A DNA stretch of 64,000 bases from Trileptium ribeirensis (lineage: Eukaryota > Nematoda > Enoplea > Enoplida > Thoracostomopsidae), in contig JASANE010005196.1 of NCBI GenBank assembly GCA_030248225.1, positions 1 through 64,000 on the forward strand, read 5' to 3'. A program made the position numbers and the translations under genes. Positions 37,749 to 50,500 of the stretch are shown in pieces. The notes beneath the pieces were generated by a model. It searched no databases. It was not told the DNA's origin and was given only the letters and a program-made list of their open reading frames with translations. The first letter of the stretch is position 1. Each line of letters starts with the position of its first letter.

Positions 37749-40700
37749 CTATATATATATAACTATAATATATATGTATGTTTATTTTTTATTTATTACG
37801 ACGGTATTGTCTAGAATGGCATCCGGATCTGGGTATTCCAGTTATTTCAGGTATTTCTGACGAAAAATTCCTGGTCCGGGTGTAGGTTTCCAAAAATTCC
37901 GGGTGCGGCACCGGGGATTCGTTTTCAAAAACCCGATGCCGGATCCTGCTATTTCATTTTGCAAGGTCCTGGTCCGGGTATTTATTTTGAAAAGTTGCAA
38001 CTTTATTTTCCTGCCAAAATCTTAGGTTTCTTATAGTTAAATGCCTACTCGCATTTTTTATTTTCAACAGAAACTTACTAATTCAAAAAAATTGTAGGAA
38101 TAATATTTTTGTAAAATTTCATGCCGTAGTTGAAGATTTTGTAATTTTACAAAAATTTTTTTGAAACCGCAAAACTTTGGCCTTATACCTTTGTGTTGCA
38201 TCGGATCAGAAAATTGATAACGCCGTGCAGACCAAGGTTTTTTAAATTTTCCACCGCGAATTTTGTGCATTTTTAGACTTGGCTGTGCATTTTTGTGAGA
38301 TACTGTGGTTTTTAGCCGAAATTCTGACAATCACGCAAGTAATTATTTTCAATTTATCGCTGCTACTAGCACCTTGAACACATACACATGTGCGGGCTCA
38401 TCCATGCCCACTCACAAGTTGTGTTTGAAATATACGCGTTTTGTTTTACGGTTACAGACGTTTAAGACTAAAATTTGGCCACTAAACTTACTGTTTTACC
38501 ATTTAATTAGACTTTATGGTTGAATTTATATAATATTTTCTTGTTCACCGGGTTTCGGCAAAAAATCGCCTAAACCTGATTCATGCATTTTGAAATAGGT
38601 GTGAATTTTTCATTTCACGCTACGATGACGTTGTGCCCCAGAAAAAATGACTAATGACTTTTTGGCTCCGATTATCTTCATTTTTACATCCTATGACCAA
38701 AAAACATCAAGGATCCTTAATTTGAGGTCGTTATAGTAAATTTTTTAACCGTTTTTATGCTATGGCTTCCCAAATACCACCCCCTGCTGCTCCGCAAGGT
38801 ACCATAAAATGGCGTCTGGTATGCTCCAGGTTGCATCTAGCCTCGATTTTGTGATCGTATCTCGTGCAGCCCGTCAGCGCGGTCAAAATGACGTTATGCG
38901 GAACTCCGTATATCAAAAATTAAGCTTTTTATGCCTATTCTTGGGTCAAATTTAACACTTTTAAAACACGGGGGTGCCGATTTATACCGGTTATTAAATG
39001 GAAACGAAGCGGCCATACAAGGTAGCTATTTATATCGATAGTTTAGCCTGGGGGAAGTGTTATGCAAAAAAAATTCACAACATACCCATTGCCAGATATG
39101 TTAGAATGCCGGAAGTAGCTTGTGGTCGGGGGGGGGGTAAAGTTTGTTCAGGGGGGGTAATTATTTATTTTCGTTCAAAACCACTCATAGATTCTAGAAA
39201 CAACACCCAGTGGCCTTTTTCATATCATCCACTCTATTTTTCGCAAAAAATAATGTGGTCGGGGGGGGGGGGTAAAAATGTGATATGGCCAATTCGACCG
39301 TGTTTAACCAGTATAGCTTAAAAACTTTACTTTAACCAGCATTACCTTGAAAACGGTAGGTAAGATATTCTCACTTTTTAAGTCATTCAAGTATCACAGC
39401 CACACAAAGTATCACCACTGAGGCACCCTTGATACCACCGCGATGGCCACCTATGCCACCGGCGAGACACATCGTTGCCGCTCCTAACCCCCTTCCCCCA
39501 ACCCTGCGTAATGTCAAACGCTGCGATGGCGTCCCTCCTCAACGGGACCCAGCCGCTCCGTCGGCCTTCCACTTGCCGAATCGCTGTTTAGCCTCCACAT
39601 ACGCTGCGGCATCAATGGCGAAAACCTTGCCGGCCTCCACTACGTTGACGTTCATCAGGATGAAAGACCGTGGGATGTCGGCACGGTGTTGTTCCGGATG
39701 CTGGTATTGCTTGAACGTTCGAGTTTTAGGTCCGCACCACTCATGATACTGTACGTTGTAGTACTCCTCGTCGTCGCCTTCGAACCGTATCGGAGACTCG
39801 CTCAGCACAGTAGCGACATACCATGTTCTATCATAGACGGCGATGACGTTGCTCATCACCGATACATCCAAGGCTGCTACTATTGTTGTTGTGGTCGTTG
39901 TAGGACTTGAAGCATCGCCAGCTTGTATTGCTGTGGTCGTTGTAGGACTTGATGTATCACCATCTGATGTTTGTGTTGGCTCGGCGACCGCATTTGCGAC
40001 GCCATCTGCGAAATTGACGACTCTGCGTTGCACCCTTTGCTTAGGGCACAATCCACCAGCCACACATACGGCGCAAGCACACGACGACACCCATGCACAC
40101 AGATCACCACCAATCATTCGTAAGCAATGGAATCGGAGTGTGTCCTTCACGGTGCGGCCGGCCGCCCACCGACGACTCAACATTTTCTTGCACTCCTCCA
40201 TGCTCGCATCATTAAGCATCTCCAGATGGATGTTGGTATGCGGCTGCACTTCAGTGCAGAACGACGTGGACGACACAATCTTTTTAATGTTGAGCGACAG
40301 GTCTCTGGCCATTGCCTTCACAGCAGCGCCGAGACCATCGCAAGGGCCCTTGCCGTGTGACGTCGCAAAGAAGTGCCAGTCGGCCGGAGCGCCGCAATCA
40401 TCTTCATGAAGGCTAATGTTCATCATGTTCTTATAGTTCTTAAACTGTGCCGCCGACCCGTCGCTAAGGTACACAACACGCACAATATTCCATTCAGGGT
40501 GCTCCTTGCGAACAATCTCCATGTTGCGTCTCATGAACGGGTAAAATGATATGGTTGTGTGATCGGTTGTGTCGGACACGAGGACGACTGGCATTGTTGA
40601 GGTGGTCGGCGCCACCGCCGCGTCGGCTGCATCGTTTTCGTTGTTACTTTCACCGGCGCCGCTACTAGCGTTACCTGCAAGGCCATAGAAAGTGTTCATA

Positions 40701-43700
40701 AAGGGCACCAAAGTGACACTATGCTGGTGCCAATGATGAGCGTAGATGGTGTTCTGCAACGAACAGGCATAATTCTGCGCGTAGTCCGCTTGAATTAGAA
40801 GTGTTCCTGGTGGCTGCAGAGTCCTGATAGCTTTGACGGCTCGGAATTGCATGATGGTGTGGTAGTGATGTGTCAAAAAGTGGCTATTCATATAATCCAC
40901 GAGGTCCTGAAGACAGTCATCGGCGGTCATCGAGGCTGTATGCAACTCGGTGCGGCCGCTGGGGTCCGTTCGCCATCGTTCCCAGTGCACAGGTTTATCC
41001 ATTGATGCCTCGCTGGCCGTCACCAAACCATCTAAGTCGGTGTACCGGCAGTGGTCACACTGCCGCAAAAACACTGAGGGGTTTCCTCCGGCACGACCGG
41101 GTTGTCCGATGCCCGGCGACAAATCATTTCGTCGACTGCTACGTTCAAGCTTTTCGTAGAAACGAGACCGATATTGAACAGGGCTGTAAGCTGGTACTGT
41201 GAATTTTCATGATATATGCACCGACACACGGATCGATCGGACTCAGAGAACTGCATGACGTGTTTCGGCCTTAGCGTAGTGAAAGAGGTATAGCCAATTT
41301 TAACGTCGGGGTATTCGGACGCGAATTTCTCAAACAGAACATACATAAACTGCGTCAGGAATCGCTTCTGTCGCCGGCTACGCGCCCCGGACACTGGGTC
41401 CTTCACGCTGATAGTGTCTTTGGTGTTGGACGATGCAACGCTGTTATCATCACGCTCATAAAAGTCGGAAACTAGCTGCTTCGTTGTTAAGGGGAGGCCA
41501 CGATACACCGCAGGGAGGGGCAGATGATCACGCGCGGCTGACAATCGCACTGTGCGAGGGTGTACTTTGAGCTCACGCGCGACAGCGGCGCATTCTCGGC
41601 GTGCAGCAGTGCCTTGGCCGGTGACCACGGACAAAACTGCCGACGTATCCATTTTTTTGCCGTGCAACGACTCCCTCGCCTCATGGGTAACCATCATGTG
41701 GGTTTTCAATGTTCGTTCTATTGTACGAGGGGATTTCTGCATGATCAGCCGTGCTGCCTTGCCAGGCGTTAACTCGTCATCAGCAGCATCGCAATTACTA
41801 TCATCGCGGCTATCTTCATGCAGGCCATCACAATCGTATCTATCATCGTCATGGCGATCGGCGTCACGACCGCCGCAATCATACGGCGTCGATGCGTAGC
41901 GAGGCGACAAAAAACTACCACTTGTGTTGCCACTGGAGAACGACGTATTTGAACGTGACCGCGACAACTTCCGAGTTGCCTTGTAGTATCGTAGGTTCGC
42001 TGCTTTCAATTGTTGCTTCAGCTGTGCCATCTGCTGCCTCAGCGATCGCATTTCACTGGCGCGCCGATTACGCCAATATTGACTTGTCCCTATTCGTCGT
42101 AGAGGAGATGGTCTAGGTGTTATTGCCGTACCGCTATCAGCCATAACAGCCGCCACTGCCCCGCTACCAGACGACGCCACTGCCCCGCTACCAGACGACG
42201 CCACTGCCCCGCTACCAGACGACGCCACTGCCCCGCTACCAGACGACGCCACTGCCCCGCTACCAGACGACGCCACTGCCCCGCTACCAGACGACGCCAC
42301 TGCCCCGCTACCAGACGACGCCACTGCCCCGCTAACAGACGACGCCACTGCCCCGCTACCAGACGACGCCACCGTGTCCCGTGCTACCGACGGCACTGTT
42401 GTTGTTGAATCAGCTGCTGACGAATGCTGTTGATTTCCCGTTGCCTTCTGGTGCTTGACGAGCTTTCCCTATAAATAACCAACAAGCCGAAAAAAGTAAA
42501 TAGCATTCTAAAAATATGAGGTTATGTTATGTTAACGACAATAATACGGCAATGTAATCAGGTACCGCCAGACATTATTGTTATAAAAATGATCGAGCCT
42601 CACCTGCTTCGCCATCCGTCTTGCGTATTTGAGTCTTCCCTGTTCCCGACGTTTGGCCAGTGTATTCGGATCCAATTCAGTGACGGGCTGCTCAATTTTT
42701 TTCTTCTTTCGGGCAACTTCGCGAATGTGTTCACTTTCTTTCCACTGTTCCAGTTTTTCGCCACTGATCCGCTTTCTGCAATATGTAACAAGCTAAATTA
42801 AGTATAACAATACATGAATAATATCCATGTGTTCGTTTATCCTGAAAAAAAGCTACAGTTAAAAAAGCGACAGTCACGCACAGTTACACTGAAAAAATCA
42901 ATTTGAAATAAAAAATGTTAATCTCACCCATAATGTAGTTTCTTTGCTGCCGGTCGTTTGAATCTGATGCGAAGTCGCCGGTGCCCGGAAGATGGGCCGG
43001 GTTGACTGATGCTGCCGTCGCTACAAGGTTCGTCCTCGCTAGACTGTTGCGGCCGGTAGTCACTGTCATCCGAAGACATGTCATATATCCGCTACTACTA
43101 ATACTATACGTAAGTTATATACTTTATTACACTAATACTATCTTTGTGAGCCTATAATAGGGCACGAATGGTTAAGTTATTCAAACACAGTCCTATATCA
43201 CAATTTCCACTATGAGGGGTACCAAATGGCAGCCCATGTCAACTGCCAGTGTACATGCCGGGGTAAATTTAGAATTTTTTCAAAAAATAATTTTGCGACA
43301 TATGTCGTCGAAATGTATTGCCACAATGTATTATGAACCAAAAGCGTGAAATTTCCTCGAAATAACATCATATGTTCGATTTTTCCACATTTTGGTGGTG
43401 GTCGGGGGGGGGGGGTAAAAGTGTGGTCGGGGGTGGGTAAAAGCCTGAGATCAACAGGTTGGGAACGAGATAGAGATCAGGTCGTTTCACCATTGGCTTC
43501 GTGATTGGAAAGAACCATAACAGACAAATTAATTGACTTCTACTGACTCCACGATACCCCTAACTAGCAACGGTCGGGGGGGGGGTAATCAAATGTGCTA
43601 AAATCGATCTTTTGACCCTAGCGCTGGGGTAAGTAACAGCAAGCACCTGGGTTAATATTTTTTCAAAAGGCATCCAGGGGACAGGTATGATATATGAACA

Positions 43701-44500
43701 ACGTTTATGTACCATGCATAAGTAACGAGCAATGACCAAAAAAGGAATTTGGTCGGGGGGGGTAAAACTGGGGTTCATGCCATATCGACAGCTGTCACTC
43801 TCCATGATTGGAGTAGATTTGAAAATCGTGCAATTAAAAATGTTATGTAGACCTGACTAATCCTGCATAGAAAAGAATTAGGGCCATAACTACGAGCACG
43901 GAGCCACGACACTACCCGAAAAAAAGAGGTCGAAAAATTAGTCATTACGATTTTTGTCAATTTGGGACTTATGTGGATGTCTAGCCTCTTACGGCGTGCG
44001 TGAAGCCGAAAAATTTTTTTTGTTTGAACTAGCTAACTAATGACGCTTCCTAGCGCAAATAACATTTTTACCATTTCCCTGCACGTTTACGTGCTACTGG
44101 CCAAAATATCCAGTTTACCCCCCCCCCGACCAAAAGGTTATCGTAGCGTGAAATGACCCTTCTCTTAATGTTAAATTAGTATATAATAAACCATCAACTT
44201 TAAAACTCGAGCGGGGAATTCGTACCATTAATTTTATAAGTACCCTTTGACCTTAGCTTTAAGCCAATTCTATCTACCGTATCAGAAAAGCAGTACCAGT
44301 GTAATATGTTGAAATGTTAAACGTCAAACATTTATATCTAAACAGTAAAACGAGAGCACGGATTGGTTACATGTTGAATTGAAATGTTTCAGTCGACACC
44401 GCAGAAACCGCTAATATCGGTAAGGCAATCTGTGAAATGTTCGCTATAGACTACGAGTTATCTCGAGTTATAAATTACCAGCCATATTGTTAGATATAAC

Positions 44501-44534
<34 letters not shown>

Positions 44535-47500
44535 CAGGGAGTAACCGGAATTCCGGTTCCGGTTCCGGCGAAAATCGTGTTCCGGTTCCGGCAAAGGGCA
44601 AAAACCATACCGGAACCGGAATTCCGGTTTAAAAATTTTTTTTGAAATTTTCCACGTTTTTTGCTTTATCCTGCAATCCAAACATATGTAATATATATTA
44701 TACAATGATCAAGCTCCAATACGACCAAGCAAAAGAAAAGATTAACTAACCAATTTGCCGTGTAAAACGTAAGTAGGGCACATAATTTGAGCAGGAATTT
44801 TTCATAATAACTTGCAGGAGTTTGTTAAATCAAAGCCAGGTCAATGCTTGTAGCAGCTATTTTACACATCCAGAAGTCTGTTGGATACGTTTGAATTAAA
44901 CCGGTCCAACTCGGTAACAGAGTATGGCTTACGCAGAAGTACTTAGGGTATGCTTGGCTAACATAAATTGCGTCAGGCACCCGCCAGTGCGCTTGTAAAC
45001 TTGGTAAATCAGTTTAACTTGAAGTAAAATAACATCTGCAACGCAGCTAGAAACTGCTTTCTTGGCAATAAACTGTATTTATTGAAACTGTGCGAGCAGC
45101 ATCACAGTGTGTCTCATTTATAGCATTCTGATTAGAAAGTTATCATCATTATGATCTAAGTGACGGGCACTGTTTGTTCAACGCTAGCCTAAACAGTGTC
45201 TCTGACCACTGATCAGAAAATTACCTTCTATCTATTATTTTCTCTTAGAATCATATAAACCAATAATTTTAAGTTTCCTACAGAAGAACATACAACAAAC
45301 GTATGTGTAGTAAAGGGAGGCGACTGGAGACAGAGCGAAAGTGTGTATTCTACGCTCCAAGCTTTGTAAGCATATTCGATTTGACGCAGTACATGCAATG
45401 GTGTATAGTGGAAGACATTTTTGCTCTGAATGTCCAAAAACCGATATATTTGATCGAAAAATAAACATTATTAGCTTCCTCAGTCTCTTTAAAGTTTCAT
45501 AAAGGCAATAATACCGTCGCAATACATCAAGTTTAATGCAAAAGTTATTTTTAATGCATTTTAAATCCACTATACCTTCATTTCTTCCATCATCTGTTTT
45601 ACTATATATAAATTTCGAAGACCAGGTTCCGGTTCCGGATCCGGTTTAAATGGACGGTTCCGGTTGCTGGTTCCGGTTCCGGTAAATTTTGGTTCCGGTT
45701 ATTCCCTGATATATATATATAACTATAATATATATGTATGTTTATTTTTAATTTATTACGACGGTATTGCCTAGAATGGCGTCCGGATCTGGGTATTCCA
45801 GTTATTTCAGGTATTTCTGACGAAAAATTCCTGGTCCGGGTGTAGGTTTCCAAAAATTCCGGGTGCGGCACCGGGGAATTCGGTTTTCAAAAACCCGATG
45901 CCGGATCCTGCTATTTCATTTTGCAAGGTCCTGGTCCGGGTATTTATTTTGAAAAGTTGCAACTTTATTTTCCTGCCAAAATCTTAGGTTTCTTATAGTT
46001 AAATGCCTACTCGCATTTTTTATTTTCAACAGAAACTTACTAATTCAAAAAAATTGTAGGAATAATATTTTTGTAAAATTTCATGCCGTAGTTGAAGATT
46101 TTGTAATTTTACAAAAATTTTTTTGAAACCGCAAAACTTTGGCCTTATACCTTTGTGTTGCATCGGATCAGAAAATTGATACCGCCGTGCAGACCAAGGT
46201 TTTTTAAATTTTCCACCGCGAATTTTGTGCATTTTTAAACTTGGCTGTGCATTTTTGTGAGATACTGTGGTTTTTAGCCGAAATTCTGACAATCACGCAA
46301 GTAATTATTTTCAATTTATCGCTGCTACTAGCACCTTGAACACATACACATGTGCGGGCTCATCCATGCCCACTCACAAGTTGTCTTTGAAATATACGCG
46401 TTTTGTTTTACGGTTACAGACGTTTAAGACTAAAATTTGGCCACTAAACTTACTGTTTTACCATTTAATTAGACTTTATGGTTAAATTTATATAATATTT
46501 TCTTGTTCACCGGGTTTCGGCAAAAAATCGCCTAAACCTGATTCATGCATTTTGAAATAGGTGTGAATTTTTATTAAACTGGATCAAATACATTCAATTT
46601 TGGACAGAAACAAACCATATGGGCGAAAATCCTGCCGTGAAATGTACACAACGTTTTTACAAACACACTGATTTGATTTAGTAAACCAGTTTTTGAGCAT
46701 ATCATTAACACCGTGGACTGGTGTAAAATGCTAAAATTTTGCGCATTATTGGTCCTACTTTATACCCTTTTCAATTTAGGTACACACAGATAGCTACAAA
46801 ATATATAGGTTTCAGGCAGAGGGTAACTGCAATTGCGGCTTCATCGAAAATCGTGCTCTTGTTGCATTTCCGACAAAAAGTTAAAACCATACTGGAACCA
46901 GAATTCCTGTTAATTTTTTTCATTTTCAACATTTTTTTCTGGTTGTGTTTAATATCATTAATATCGGTTCCATTTACAATTTACGGTAGTGGTTCCGTCT
47001 TGTTCCCTAGTTCTCAGGGTTGTGAAATACGATAAAGGCTGCATCAATAGGACAAGCGCTATGCCTGTTAGGGGAAAAATCACGCTCCAAATTGTATATT
47101 TTTTCTCGAAAGTATGACCTTAAAAACTTTCTGTCGTTTCTGTTTTCGGTGGACGAAATAAAGGGTATACTACGTTTTAATATGCTCAAAATGGACGTAG
47201 TATTGCCATTAATGTATCACTGGTTTATTCCTCATTCTCAAGAATCTAAAAGGGAGCTTAATGCTCAGGAATCTCAAATATTGTAACCTTAACATGGAAA
47301 CTCATCACAGCATAGCCGCACCAGCTTAGTCTATTATCACTCCACGAATAACCTGTATAAGGTATTATATGTACCAAGTTAGTGTATATTATGATTAATG
47401 TTAGCTGCTTCAACTGGGCTCTGCTTCAAACGTTGAAATATGTATATATTACATTATATATAACATAATATACAATGAATTCAAGCTTAGCGTAAACAAG

Positions 47501-50500
47501 GTTGAATCCCCGAGATAGAGCTTGGGTGTCACTCGTCTGCTAGCAACACAAAGAGATACTTTAAAAAGTTTAGTATCAGTCATAGCTAACAACTTTTGTC
47601 ATCCTTTTCTATAACTTCTGTTTACCTATGTTTTACTACTTTTGTAGTGGGTTTATTGCAACAAACAGTCAAAGTTTTGTGATTGTTACTAGTTAGCTGT
47701 ACAACATCCACGTACTTAATTATTAGGAACAAACGGCTAGCCTGGGTAATTTGTAAAAATCAAACAATACGATTTTATAGAAGTTTGTAAACAATATTGT
47801 GCCGCTACACCATCACAAAGCTTGTCAAACACGTGACCGTTAGTAGATATCAATCGTATGTCAATTACATTTGGTCGTGTTATAATGTGTATACTATGTT
47901 CATTTAAATTGCTTACTAACTTACTATATACACAGTTTAAGTTACATTCTTACTCGTAAAAATACAGGTGACGGATGTGATATGTGTACCAAAGCTGAAG
48001 AAGATATCATGAACATTAGTCGCCGAATGTCATGCTCAACAAATGCGCAAACATCAGACGACAATGGATCCCAGCGTGGATCTTCAACAGGGAGCAACAA
48101 GCTCCGTACTGAATTTGCATCTAATTGGTGCTCATCACAGGTTGCTCCTGTACTATTATTGCATTTTCCATTGTATAGAAGAACCGACGAACGTTGTAAT
48201 GAGCCTGACGAAGCTGATGAAGCCGAAAAACATGTCGTGTATAGTCCTCGTATTGATTCGCTCTCGGAAGAGGCATCGAAATTTTTACTAGATACTATAA
48301 AGCCGTCTGCTATTTTCAAGTACGTACTGACAAGTAGGTTAAAAGGAATTGTTTACTTAATGGCTGAAAAAATATTGCCTAATTATTTCTTGTGTTCAGT
48401 ATAAAATATTTCAGTGGACGTATTGTTAATTTGCTGAGGATGTATTTTGTTTTGTACAGGTAACAGTAAAAAAGAATTGATTTTGCTTTGACGACGTTCT
48501 CTCCATGTGTGTAAAGTGTGAACTAGTAACTCGCTCGGTGAGCGAAAAATAGAACAAGTTTGGCTAGTCTTTGTTCAGCAACGTCGTCCAACTATGTATC
48601 AAATTAGTTTCTTGTGCACATTCAAAGTGACAGACTGTCAGAACTACATCAATTTAGATCAAAGGCAGCATTACGGCCATCTTCAGCAGATTTATTTCTT
48701 TCTCGCACGGCCAAAGCGGTGGAAAATTTCAAAATTTATTATTCACAGCTTACCGAAAAATTATAATTTCAAACGTCATCTTTTCACATTGTACAACGTA
48801 GAACCATAACCGTTTGTTATACAATTCCAATTGAGTTGTCGTTTTTAGGACTCTAAAAACCTATAGACATAGAGAACCAGTCACCGGAAACGCAGCCTAC
48901 TCATACACAAATTCATATTTAGTAAAACAGATGATGGAAGAAACAGAAGTAAAATAAGAAATAAAAGTAGATTTAGCATGATTTAAAAACAACTTTTATA
49001 TTCAAGTTTATGTACTACGATGATACTATTATCTCGCTGGTATCTTGAAGCAGGAGAGCGAGCTGCTTTAGTCGGTCCAGATGGCGTTTGCGGTTCGTCG
49101 GCCCAAGAAATATGCCCTCCGCTATACATTCTCGTGTATACTATGTCTCGCTGAATGCGTACGAAACGTCTGGAGCATAGGATAGTAATTTCGATCGGTT
49201 TCCTATCGCTTTGAATTACGAAGCACATGATTGTTGCATGCTATTCAGTAGGCACCTTGATATTGTTGGTTTCTCCAGTTGTAAAGAAAGGTTATTCAAT
49301 GTATTCTATAAATTTCTAAACGGCATGCGTGCTATGATAAATGAGGTATGATATACACTGCGGTACTGCTGCGCCTCTTTAAATGTATTGAGGTAAAATT
49401 TGTTTTGTTTAGTTGTATTAATAGTTAGTCACTGTGTATATACTTAAAAAGCATGCTTGGACGAAAAACTTGCGGCTAAATTTAAACAAAAGTTTTAAAC
49501 CGAAATTACGGTTCCGGCATGGTTTTTGCCATATCCGCAACCAGAACAAGATTTCCACCGGAGCTGAAATTCGGGTTAATATTTGCTCTTTACGTACAAC
49601 TAAAGGTCTCTCCACAGGACAAAAAATTTGTTACAAATTTATATACTGAAAATGCTTAATTTCAGCACCGCGTTGGAATTTACTCCGTAATTTTATCGTA
49701 ATTGTAATAAGCTGATCTCTCCACATGACCAAAATAGCTCGATGGGGATGGTGAAAAGCTGAGTCTAAATACTAAGTTAATTGTCGGCCATTTAATTGTA
49801 TTTTATTGTGTTTTCCAAAGCTTTGCAGCATGTGCAGTCAATAACAAAAATAAGTGCATAAAACGAACGCAAACGTAAACAAAATTTGTCGTAATTTTGA
49901 ATGATTTTTTTACGAACGAACGTAAACACAAACGAATGTTGTAAGGTTCATTTATAAATTAACGTTGTTGCGCTGGATTTGTGTGCAATAATTACTGTCT
50001 GTCACTGTGACCGCAGACCTCGGGGGAAACTAAAATTTACATGACTAGATTTATCTAAAAAGTGCCACCGAAATCCTGTTCCCCTTCGTCCTCTGCAGAA
50101 CAGTAATATTAAGTTCTGGTTTACCAAGTTTTGTTAAAAAACATTTTTGATGTCACCACAGAACATCTGGGGTATGACTAGGGGATGCAAAAATTTACGT
50201 GGGGCACGACCTGGGGACGGCCAAAAATGTGGACCTCTCTGTGGAGAGTCTAGAACTAAATTAGAAAAAAATCAAAAATGTTTAGCATTGTCCGCCTCAC
50301 CTTTTTCAAGAAGAAACGGTGTACCCTTTGATGTTTTATAATAACTACATAATCGGTGATAAGTTGGCTTTCCTAAACGTCCTCTACCCGAGAGAATCAA
50401 ACTGGTCTCCCAGATCGCACTGGGAGGGGGGCGCGAAACTGGGTTTATCCCACGTCAAATAATGATGCACATTATAGTGTAATCCTATCGACTGACGGCA

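Larger units (their letters stand above)
39124..44131. repeat. subterminal GGTC-polyG-TAAA motifs of E
   Basis: The motif ggtc, 7-12 G, taa(aa) occurs at 39124-39140, 39148-39160 (partial), 39256-39276, 43399-43419, 43424-43442, 43572-43588 and 43751-43766, plus one inverted copy at 44114-44131. None lies in the coding part. The clustering near both ends fits repeated transposase binding sites, as known for CACTA and other elements; the function is inferred. Runs of 8-12 G could also form quadruplexes. Confidence 0.8.
38611..44156 (-). mobile_element. transposon E: 5.5-kb DNA transposon of unassigned superfamily
   Basis: The left end (from 38611, catttcacgctacgatgacg) and the inverted right end (to 44156) match over 26 bases with three mismatches, the outer 17 perfect. 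Inside lie a three-exon transposase-like gene on the minus strand and eight copies of a poly-G subterminal motif. Nothing resembling a short target duplication lies just outside; instead both sides abut direct repeat R. The gene has good splice sites and one frameshift, so the element is young. Confidence 0.8.
28183..47967. other. MPPE1 intron 2, a nest of mobile elements
   Basis: A 19.8-kb intron. In order it holds hAT copy 2, an AACGAACG repeat, an inverted-repeat cluster, a hairpin chain, about 4 kb with nothing recognised, repeat R_A, transposon E, repeat R_B with hAT copy 3 inside it, and a short hAT derivative. None of the inserted coding sequence is in the sense of MPPE1. Confidence 0.85.

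Noticed and set aside
38064..38330. An 88-residue minus-strand frame present in both R_A and R_B
   Set aside because: It is identical only because R is duplicated; composition is AT-driven and no motif is present.
39843..40409. A 188-residue frame on the + strand opposite the E transposase
   Set aside because: It is a shadow of the coding strand; motifs and splice sites support only the minus-strand gene.
41040..41090. Programmed -1 ribosomal frameshift in the E transposase
   Set aside because: The T-rich site does not form a canonical slippery heptamer in the zero frame and no clear downstream structure was recognised; a one-base mutation is simpler.
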